From contig JAEDLA010000007.1 in assembly GCA_016295545.1 (NCBI GenBank), forward strand, positions 1 through 16,837: 16,837 nt of DNA, written 5' to 3'. The stretch comes from Oscillospiraceae bacterium (GTDB taxonomy: Bacteria > Bacillota > Clostridia > Oscillospirales > Ruminococcaceae). Below, in pieces: positions 1 to 6,282 of the stretch (the first letter of the stretch is position 1; each line of letters opens with the position of its first letter). The translations under genes and the position numbers were made by a program. The notes below the pieces were generated by a model that saw only the letters and a program-made list of their open reading frames with translations, made no database searches and was not told the DNA's origin.

Positions 1-882
1 ATTGTTCTTTTCGTTGATTATCTCATGGCGCATACCGTCAAAAAGTCTGTGTGAAATGCTTTCGTAGCCTGCCTTTTCAAGCAGCTCCATAGCCTTGAAG
101 AACTTCTTTTCAGTCAGCATACAGGGATCGTCCTTTCCTGAGAGAAAGCGAATGGGAAGATGAGGATTTTCAACCTTCCAGCCGCTTTTGCTGTAAGTTT
201 CCTTTAACAGATAAAGAAGTCCCTCGTAGCCGTTGAGAGTATAAATATAGTTACACATAGGATCACTGTTGAGCTTTTTCACAACCTCAGAATCACTGCA
301 TATCCATGCGTGTTCAAGGTTTTCACGGGCAAATTTTTTATTGAACAGCTCATTCATACAGCTGTCTATTTTTTTGCTTCTGTAGCGGCTGCCAAGCTTT
401 TTGGACATTCCGGAATGAATGCTTCTTATAAAACCGGAAAAACGGCTGAAGCAGGGGCAGCCGGCGATAATAAGTCCGTTCAGCTCGGTGTCGTGTTCCT
501 TGATGAAGCACCTTGCGCCAAGTGAACCCATGCTGTGACCGAACATGAAATAGGGAACGTCGGAGAAATTTTTCTTTGCTATTGCGGTAAGCTGAGCGAT
601 ATCGGCAACATATCCCTTGCCGCCGTTTTTATACATAAAGCCGATGTCGTCCGGCTGACAGATGCTTTTTCCGTGACCTCTGTTGTCGTGTATAACCGTA
701 ATGAAGCCTTCGCTGGCAAGGTAGTCCATAAATGGAAAATAGCGTTCCTTGTACTCGCACATACCATGAACCAGCTGGACAATGCCGTTTATATTGCCGG
801 AGGGAATGGCAGCTACTGCACTAATGGGCAGACCGTCAAATTCCGAATCGAAATCAAGCTCTTTAATATCTGCATTCAGCAT
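1..882 (-). CDS. Alpha/beta hydrolase, lysophospholipase / monoacylglycerol lipase-like (3' end outside window)
   Basis: Reading the minus strand from an ATG at 882 gives 294 codons with no stop before the window edge, so the C-terminus is missing, probably by only a few residues. The start is fixed by GGAGG six bases upstream. The protein has the serine hydrolase layout of the Hydrolase_4 / monoglyceride lipase family: an HG oxyanion motif (residues 39-40), HDNRGHG (65-71), the nucleophile elbow GHSMG (S117), an acid in SGKDD (D251 or D252) and a catalytic histidine in GMRHE (H286). A cap region lies at about 145-235. No signal peptide is visible, so it should be cytoplasmic. The family hydrolyses carboxyl esters of lysophospholipids, monoacylglycerols or small acyl esters; the true substrate cannot be read from sequence. 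It lies 97 bp downstream of the DUF4340 gene on the same strand and may be read from the ABC operon, because no good promoter is visible between them. Confidence 0.9.
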   Translation of the reverse strand, partial: MLNADIKELDFDSEFDGLPISAVAAIPSGNINGIVQLVHGMCEYKERYFPFMDYLASEGFITVIHDNRGHGKSICQPDDIGFMYKNGGKGYVADIAQLTAIAKKNFSDVPYFMFGHSMGSLGARCFIKEHDTELNGLIIAGCPCFSRFSGFIRSIHSGMSKKLGSRYRSKKIDSCMNELFNKKFARENLEHAWICSDSEVVKKLNSDPMCNYIYTLNGYEGLLYLLKETYSKSGWKVENPHLPIRFLSGKDDPCMLTEKKFFKAMELLEKAGYESISHRLFDGMRHEIINEKNN

Positions 883-911
883 AGAGAACCTCCTTAACAG
901 ATTTTGTCAGA

Positions 912-974
912 GTGCCTGCTGACGCTGATTTTCCACATACAGATGTAATAATGTAAAATCAGCGTCATTGGCAC
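912..974. repeat. Perfect 12-bp inverted repeat with extended outer arms, in the gap between the DUF4340 and hydrolase genes
   Basis: GACGCTGATTTT (921-932) is repeated as its exact complement AAAATCAGCGTC (955-966) around a 22-nt centre. Further out, GTGCC (912-916) pairs with GGCAC (970-974) across a small internal loop. The hairpin starts six bases after the DUF4340 stop codon and ends shortly before the hydrolase ribosome binding site. No T-run follows on either strand, so a standard intrinsic terminator is not well supported. An mRNA stabiliser or processing hairpin, or an operator, is equally possible. Confidence 0.6.
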
Positions 975-979
975 AGCAA

Positions 980-2359
980 TTAATCAGCAATGTACTCACT
1001 GAATTTGTCGAAAAACTCCTTAACGCCGTGTTCTCCGTAAATTGCGTCAGAGCTGATAATAGCTCCTGAATATTCTCCGTTAAGGAAGATGTAATAGCTG
1101 TCTGAGCCTGTATCGCAAAGCTCAGCAAGCAGGTTGCCGGAGCCGTCATTGGTATGAAATTCTGCACTGAGCACCGTATCTTTCAGCTCAGGAGAAGCCT
1201 CAGTATCCACCTCAGTAAATTCCATATAGGAAATGGAATTGTAGAAGTTGGTGAATGCCTCGTACTGCTCTGTATCGGCGGCTGTGAATGAAGCTTCACC
1301 GCATTTTACGGTGCTGTTCTCCATGTCAATATCAAATGAAAGGGGAGTACCCTCAAAATTAATATCAAGTCCGTCAAGGTTTGCAAGTCCGAAGTCGCAG
1401 AAACGGCCTGACAGCAGGTCCATAGCGGTATAATCGATAAAGTCGGAGTCAAAGGCGGAGTAAGCAGCAACAGTCCGTGTAGCTTCGTCAAGGACGTAAA
1501 CATAATCGGAATTTTTTTCGCCGTTGAAGCTGTAAAGGAACTTGCTTACATTGCCGTTCTGTTCGGTTATGATAAGCTCTGCATGAGGCTTGTCGAAGCC
1601 GTATTTTGAGTAGTCCTCAAGATTTTCCTCAAAGAATTCCTGTGCTTCCAGCTTGGTGATGATCGTCACCATTGAAGAACATTTTGTGCCGCTGGTGGTA
1701 AGATGCGAATATTCATCTGAAAGAGACCATGTTCCGGTATCGTTGCTGTAGGTAATGTCAAAGGCAGTTTCGCCGTCACGTATAAGCTGTATCTCATCAA
1801 GGGAATAGGAGCTTACATTAAGCAGGTAACGGTCTTTCAGGAGAAATCTGTTTGCTTTGAATGCACTTCCGGAGCTTGAATCAATAGCATATACCTTGCT
1901 TTTGTTACCGGTCATAACATAGTAGGTATCACCTGTAGGACTGGCATTTCCTACATAAAGCTTGTATTCCTCTGAACCGTCAGAAGCTGTTATTACAGTC
2001 GGATTATCGAGTCCGTATTCCGTCTTTTTGGAATCAGTGGCTTCACCGTAGTCCTTTTCAGCCGTAAGAGCGCAGAGATATGTGCATATTCCCTGAAGAT
2101 AGCTGGCATTCATCTTGAAATCCGGATCAGCTGAAGCCCATTTCCCCTCAGTCTGAACAGCATGGTATGTACCGTCCTCAAGCTCAAGGGTGAGGTCGGT
2201 GATGCTGTCCGAATCAAAGCTGAAAAGCTGGTAATCAGCAGCTCTGTCAGCAGCCTCCTGATTGTTCCGGTCATGCTTTCCTTTGGCAATGAAAAAAGCG
2301 GTAAGAGAACCGGCAGCAAGTACAGCCAGAACGATAAGGGCGATAATCATTTTTTTCAT
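980..2359 (-). CDS. DUF4340 domain protein, membrane anchored, part of a Gld-type ABC module
   Basis: A 459-residue protein with a single N-terminal membrane segment (about residues 4-24) and a short basic patch, then a long acidic extracytoplasmic region that matches the DUF4340 family in style: repeated beta-rich units such as ITDLTLELEDGTYHAV and YGLDNPTVITASDGSEEYKLYVGNASPTGDTYYV (split here into shorter quotes: YGLDNP, LYVGNASPTGDTYYV). No lipobox cysteine is seen, so it is anchored by the uncleaved helix rather than lipid. Members of this family are regularly encoded beside GldG-like proteins and ABC-2 permeases; their biochemical role is unknown. The start codon overlaps the stop of the upstream GldG-like gene in TGATG, which implies translational coupling. 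It is the last gene of the four-gene ABC unit. Confidence 0.85.
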   Translation of the reverse strand: MKKMIIALIVLAVLAAGSLTAFFIAKGKHDRNNQEAADRAADYQLFSFDSDSITDLTLELEDGTYHAVQTEGKWASADPDFKMNASYLQGICTYLCALTAEKDYGEATDSKKTEYGLDNPTVITASDGSEEYKLYVGNASPTGDTYYVMTGNKSKVYAIDSSSGSAFKANRFLLKDRYLLNVSSYSLDEIQLIRDGETAFDITYSNDTGTWSLSDEYSHLTTSGTKCSSMVTIITKLEAQEFFEENLEDYSKYGFDKPHAELIITEQNGNVSKFLYSFNGEKNSDYVYVLDEATRTVAAYSAFDSDFIDYTAMDLLSGRFCDFGLANLDGLDINFEGTPLSFDIDMENSTVKCGEASFTAADTEQYEAFTNFYNSISYMEFTEVDTEASPELKDTVLSAEFHTNDGSGNLLAELCDTGSDSYYIFLNGEYSGAIISSDAIYGEHGVKEFFDKFSEYIAD

Positions 2360-3858
2360 CAGGAATGTCTCCTTTTAAGCCATACAATAACTCCAACTGC
2401 GGCAAGGCAGAAAGGAACTATGGTAAATATTTTCATAACATTTTCAGCATGGTCTGCGTTATCAAAGGACATATAGTCGTAAGAGGAGATTTTGCTGCCG
2501 ATATTCATTTCGTAGTCGCTGTTGAAAAGCCAGATAAGGCTGTTCTGAACAAGCTGCTGAGAAACAGCACAGGAAAGAGTGATAGCTTCACTGTCAAGAA
2601 CGTCAGTAGTACCGATAGCTATAATTTTTGAACCTGTCTGCTTGTTAAATGAGTAGCAGCCCATTGAAAGAAGCTGACCGCTGAGAGATTCTGCTTTTTC
2701 GGCAGTGTCCTTGTTTCCGCCGAAAGGAACGCTTTGTGCAGTATAGCTGTATTCGCCTGTAATGGAGTTGATAGTGGACATATTGTCAATAATGCTTGTT
2801 TTTTCAATAAATTCAGAATCAGCGTCAAAGAAAGTGAATGTTCGGCTGTTAGAGATTCCTCCCACAAGACCTTCACTTGAAATAAGAGAGTTGATAGCAG
2901 TTGTCAGGTCAACGGTGTATTCCTCTGTAACCTGAGGATAATCCACACGGAGTATTCTCGGATCTGATTCGCCTTCATTGTTGTTGAGAATATATTCAGG
3001 ATTTGATTCTTCAACAACATTGTACTGCATCTCAATCTCATACTGTTCCAGAATATCTTCAATATTGGTGAAAATCACATCACTGTCGGTTGGAGCCATA
3101 AAGAATGCGATTGCTCCGCCGTCCCCGGCAAATTCCATAAGCTTTTCCTTTTCGTCATCAGTGATATCAGTCTGAGGACCGGCAAGGAATACGATAGCAG
3201 TATCGTCGGGAACCTTTTCTGCCTTGCTGAGGTCAAGTTCTTCGGCAACATAGTTGTTGGTGGACTTTAAAATCTCTGCAAAGGTAGCATAGTTGTCATT
3301 AATAGTCTTTTCGCCGTGACCGGTAAGGAAGTAGATAACCGGCAGCTTTCCGTTTGTAACGATTCTGATGGCTCCGGCGATAAGCTCCTCACCTGAGTAG
3401 CTTGAAATTTTATTGTTTTCGTACTGGAAAACAGAACCGGCAAGAACTCTTTTAATAGTATCGCCGCATTTTACAACAATATCACCGTCGCTTATGCCGA
3501 TAGTGCCGTTGGGATCAAGCTTGTTTACAAGTTCGGGGCTTTCATCGGGAAGTGTGCTGGAAAGACTGATATTGTCATATTCCGAAAGCTGCATAAGAGT
3601 GTGGTACAGAGGGAGCAGCTCGGAGGTATCACGAAGCTCCTCCATATCATACATAAAGTAAATTTCTATCTGCTTATCCTTGTTTTCCTCAACAAGCTGA
3701 GTAGTTGTGTCCGAAAGGGAGTACATTCCTCCGGGAGTCATATCGATATTTTTATCGAAGTAATTGGCAATAATATTTATGGGCACAGCAATAACAAGAA
3801 CAAGAAGTGCCGCAATAAAGGCAACTACTCCGGAAAAGTTGAATTTACGCTTCTTCAT
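2359..3858 (-). CDS. GldG-family ABC auxiliary protein
   Basis: A 499-residue protein with an N-terminal transmembrane helix (about 9-29) and a C-terminal helix (about 470-492) ending in the basic tail KRRHS. The large domain between them should lie outside the membrane. The order (membrane anchor, MTPGGMYSLSDTT near residue 40, then YFLTGHGEKT near 175 and a region with IVFLAGP near 225) matches the GldG / ABC-transporter auxiliary family (PF09822-type). In Bacteroidetes GldG works with GldA and GldF in gliding motility and secretion. In Firmicutes homologues occur in non-gliding bacteria and their substrate is unknown. It lies 5 bp after the permease stop, with GGGGG about 8 bases before its ATG, and overlaps the DUF4340 start by one base. 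Confidence 0.88.
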   Translation of the reverse strand: MKKRKFNFSGVVAFIAALLVLVIAVPINIIANYFDKNIDMTPGGMYSLSDTTTQLVEENKDKQIEIYFMYDMEELRDTSELLPLYHTLMQLSEYDNISLSSTLPDESPELVNKLDPNGTIGISDGDIVVKCGDTIKRVLAGSVFQYENNKISSYSGEELIAGAIRIVTNGKLPVIYFLTGHGEKTINDNYATFAEILKSTNNYVAEELDLSKAEKVPDDTAIVFLAGPQTDITDDEKEKLMEFAGDGGAIAFFMAPTDSDVIFTNIEDILEQYEIEMQYNVVEESNPEYILNNNEGESDPRILRVDYPQVTEEYTVDLTTAINSLISSEGLVGGISNSRTFTFFDADSEFIEKTSIIDNMSTINSITGEYSYTAQSVPFGGNKDTAEKAESLSGQLLSMGCYSFNKQTGSKIIAIGTTDVLDSEAITLSCAVSQQLVQNSLIWLFNSDYEMNIGSKISSYDYMSFDNADHAENVMKIFTIVPFCLAAVGVIVWLKRRHS

Positions 3859-3863
3859 CAGAA

Positions 3864-4595
3864 TTACCCCCTTTTCCAGCGTCTTTTTTCAATTGAGATG
3901 ACCGTCCATGCAATAACAACGGCAATTGCCGATATGAAGAAAACTATATCGGAAAGACGCATGAGTCCCTGAGAGAAATAAGCAAATTTAGGCTGTGCTG
4001 AGAAAGCGTAGAGAACAGACTGAACAGCCGGAAACTGAGCGATAAAGTCAGTGCCGGACAGGTCGTCGATAAACATTACAGCAAGCATTGCAATTTCACC
4101 TAAAATAGCAGCAATAATGGAGTTTTCCGTAAAGGAGGAGATAAGCATACCAATAGCGATACACATACAGCCCCAGAGGAAGAATCCGATATAAGCACAG
4201 ATAAGCTGTGAAACAACAACCTGACCGTTAAGAGCCGTAACAATAGGAAAGAGCGCAGAACCGGCAATCATAAAGAGAAAGACTGTAGCAGTTGCAAGGA
4301 ATTTTCCCATAACGATTTTAAAAACGTTTATCGGCGAGGTCATAAGAAGCACTTCTGTGCCGAACTTTCTCTCATCGGCGTAGGAACGCATGGTAAGAAC
4401 CGGGATAAGGAAAACGAAATAGAAAATAACTGAGTAGAAATTTGATGCAAAGGAGAACTGGTAGGTGCTGGAGTCAATTTTTGCAATAGCCGCATTGAAA
4501 ACAAAGGTAAAAATCAACATGAAAGCAGCTGCAATGACGTATGCAAAAGGTGTATAGAAGTAGGACTGAAGCTCTTTTTTGTAAATTGAAAACAT
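3864..4595 (-). CDS. ABC-2 type permease (GldF-like)
   Basis: A 243-residue integral membrane protein with six hydrophobic segments at about 11-36, 52-74, 90-119, 126-154, 156-178 and 213-236. The loop after helix 2 reads MRSYADERKFGTEVLLMTSP, the typical ABC-2 permease motif that contacts the ATPase and is conserved in GldF-like and NosY-like permeases. It should form the membrane channel of the transporter with the upstream ATPase. Its ATG overlaps the ATPase stop codon in TAATG and has GGAGGAG just upstream inside the ATPase gene, so the two products are translationally coupled. The substrate is unknown. Confidence 0.92.
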   Translation of the reverse strand: MFSIYKKELQSYFYTPFAYVIAAAFMLIFTFVFNAAIAKIDSSTYQFSFASNFYSVIFYFVFLIPVLTMRSYADERKFGTEVLLMTSPINVFKIVMGKFLATATVFLFMIAGSALFPIVTALNGQVVVSQLICAYIGFFLWGCMCIAIGMLISSFTENSIIAAILGEIAMLAVMFIDDLSGTDFIAQFPAVQSVLYAFSAQPKFAYFSQGLMRLSDIVFFISAIAVVIAWTVISIEKRRWKRG

Positions 4596-5620
4596 TACTG
4601 CTCCTCCTTTCGGTTTTCGCTGTCAGAACCGGTATCTCCGGCAGTCATTTCCTCCACCAGGTCGTGGAGAGAGGAGCGGTTAGACGGCTGATTTACAAGC
4701 TTGATAAATACGTCCTCAAGATTAGGCTTTTCGGTAAATATTTCAAGAAGCTTTATGTTATTTGCGATAAGTGCAGACATAACATCATTTCGTACAGTAT
4801 CAGCGTCACCGTCAAGCTGTATTCTGAATATGTATGTGCTTTCGCCCTCCGGAGTGACCTGAACGATATGCTTTACGCCGCTGACAGCACGAATGACGGA
4901 GGTGATGTGCTCCTGCTTTCCGGATATTTTTGCATTGAGAATAAGCCTGTCCTTAAAGGAGCTTTCGAGGTTTGCGATAGTATCGATAGCCTTTATCTCA
5001 CCCTTGTTTATGATGATAACTCTGTCGCAGACTGCGCTTATTTCACTGAGAATATGGGAGCTGAAAATGACGGAGTGCTCTTTCTTTAAATCGGAAATAA
5101 TATTGCGGACTTCGATTACCTGATTGGGATCAAGACCAACAGTAGGCTCGTCCAGAATAAGGAACTTAGGATTGCCCAGAAGTGCCTGAGCAAAGCCAAC
5201 ACGCTGTTTGTAGCCCTTTGAAAGGTTTTTGATGAGACGTGAGCTGACATCTGTGATTTTCAGCAGCTCAGTAACTCTGTTTATCTCCTTTTTGCGTTCG
5301 GAGTGGGGGATTCTTTTAAGACCGGCACAGAAGCTGAGATACTCCTTTACTTTCATATCCGGATAAACAGGAGGTATCTCGGGGAGGTATCCGATATTCT
5401 GCTTAGCCCTGACAGGCTCCTGTGAAATGTCAACACCGCAGATGCTGACGCTGCCGCTTGTCATAGGCAGATAACCGGCGATCATGTTCATGGTTGTTGA
5501 TTTTCCGGCACCGTTGGGACCGAGAAAACCGAGAATCTCATTATCGTTTATCTCGAAGCTGATGTGGTTAACAGCTCTGTTGCTGCCATAATACTTCGTA
5601 AGATTTTCAATTTTAATCAT
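4595..5620 (-). CDS. ABC transporter ATP-binding protein (GldA/CcmA-type)
   Basis: A 341-residue cytoplasmic ATPase with a complete set of motifs: Walker A GPNGAGKST (34-42), Q-loop region around GYLPE (77-81), signature LSKGYKQR (133-140), Walker B FLILDEPT (153-160), D-loop GLD (162-164) and H-loop SSH (187-189). Residues about 220-310 form the extra C-terminal domain common in ABC-2 exporter ATPases, and a hydrophilic acidic tail follows. It energises the permease encoded next. The start is supported by GGAG about 6 bases upstream of ATG. It is the first gene of the minus-strand operon that continues through permease, GldG-like and DUF4340 genes. Confidence 0.95.
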   Translation of the reverse strand: MIKIENLTKYYGSNRAVNHISFEINDNEILGFLGPNGAGKSTTMNMIAGYLPMTSGSVSICGVDISQEPVRAKQNIGYLPEIPPVYPDMKVKEYLSFCAGLKRIPHSERKKEINRVTELLKITDVSSRLIKNLSKGYKQRVGFAQALLGNPKFLILDEPTVGLDPNQVIEVRNIISDLKKEHSVIFSSHILSEISAVCDRVIIINKGEIKAIDTIANLESSFKDRLILNAKISGKQEHITSVIRAVSGVKHIVQVTPEGESTYIFRIQLDGDADTVRNDVMSALIANNIKLLEIFTEKPNLEDVFIKLVNQPSNRSSLHDLVEEMTAGDTGSDSENRKEEQ

Positions 5621-5662
5621 GAGCTTCTCCTTTCTGAAAAAAATTAGACAGGATAAGAGCAG

Positions 5663-5674
5663 GTTCAGCTGAAC
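5663..5674. promoter_or_regulatory. 12-bp perfect palindrome in the ABC-operon leader, possible operator
   Basis: GTTCAGCTGAAC is its own reverse complement. It lies 43 bp upstream of the ATPase start codon and about 33 bp downstream of the candidate -10 box at 5707-5712, a place where a bound repressor could block transcription. A palindrome of this length can arise by chance, and no regulator is identified. Confidence 0.35.
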
Positions 5675-5706
5675 GTACTCTGAAATAATACCCGTCCGGC
5701 AGTTAT

Positions 5707-5735
5707 ATTATAAATAATGTAGTCAGGCAGCTCTG
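5707..5735 (-). promoter_or_regulatory. Candidate promoter of the ABC operon (strong -10, poor -35)
   Basis: On the minus strand a perfect TATAAT occupies 5712-5707. At the 17-bp spacing the -35 position (5735-5730) reads CAGAGC, which is a poor match, so this promoter is tentative or would need an activator. It would give a leader of roughly 80 nt that contains the 5663-5674 palindrome. Confidence 0.35.
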
Positions 5736-6090
5736 AAATACTGCTGACCGATAATCACACTGTTTTATTATCTCAAAATTTAATTAACGCAGTATTAACG
5801 AATAATGAATAAACTGTTAAATGACATAAGTGCGAAGAAAATGCCTGAAACTGCCTTATGGTAAATTACTTGTAAATAATACAGATATACTGTGTGGATT
5901 TTGTGAAAGTTCATTGTAAATCGAATGAATATTTGGGATTAAAATAAAAAATAAAGAGGAATTCACATAAATTTAATTATTATTTTCGCTGACGAAAGAG
6001 GGGTATGGACAAAATTGACAAAAAGCATTTACCCTCTATGTGCATTGCGACAAAAAAATTTAAATCCGAAGCCAAAAATCTGTAAAGCTG

Positions 6091-6119
6091 TTGACAATGA
6101 GCAAAAAGAAGATTATAAT
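6091..6119 (+). promoter_or_regulatory. Consensus sigma-A promoter of the GH48 gene
   Basis: TTGACA (6091-6096) and TATAAT (6114-6119) are both perfect matches and are separated by exactly 17 bp. Transcription would start near 6126, giving a leader of about 155 nt before the GH48 start codon. A perfect consensus fits a very highly expressed gene and suggests that control acts after initiation or through a repressor. Confidence 0.8.
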
Positions 6120-6196
6120 AAAGTTGAAAATAGTTTGAGAGTTGTGTGGCGGTATTGTGAAACGCTGCATACTGCACGAGGTATTTTCTCACACAC

Positions 6197-6250
6197 TTCC
6201 GCCGTTTTTATAAAGTATCTGGCGGAATTATTCTTATTTTTTTATTTTTA
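6197..6250 (+). terminator. Terminator-like hairpin inside the GH48 leader (possible attenuator)
   Basis: TTCCGCC (6197-6203) pairs with GGCGGAA (6221-6227) around a 17-nt loop, and the following bases 6228-6250 are almost all T with a few A and one C. No gene lies upstream on this strand, so the hairpin lies within the GH48 transcript between its promoter and its start codon. A second GGCGG at 6148-6152 could pair with the same CCGCC (6199-6203) and disrupt the terminator, the arrangement expected of an attenuator. The stem is short, so termination could be weak. Confidence 0.5.
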
Positions 6251-6282
6251 AATTTTATTCTAAACGAGAGGGGTAATTTCTT

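Larger units (their letters stand above)
5621..6090. other. AT-rich divergent intergenic region between the ABC operon and the GH48 gene
   Basis: No convincing gene is seen here. It holds the ABC-operon leader and a possible promoter (listed separately), a 10-bp direct repeat CTCTGAAATA at 5678-5687 and 5731-5740 (53 bp apart, near five helical turns), an imperfect dyad ACAGATATACTGT at 5881-5893, and long A/T-rich stretches from 5760 to 6000. The region upstream of the GH48 promoter could carry regulator sites, but none is recognised. Confidence 0.5.

Noticed and set aside
310..897. Plus-strand open frames across the left end
   Set aside because: They lie antisense to the hydrolase gene, which has a ribosome binding site, all catalytic motifs and an uninterrupted frame.
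6005..6085. Short open frame of 26 codons (MDKIDKKHLPSMC...) just upstream of the GH48 promoter
   Set aside because: The nearest AGGGG is only one base from the ATG, it ends six bases before the GH48 -35 box, and no independent promoter is visible; coding is not supported.
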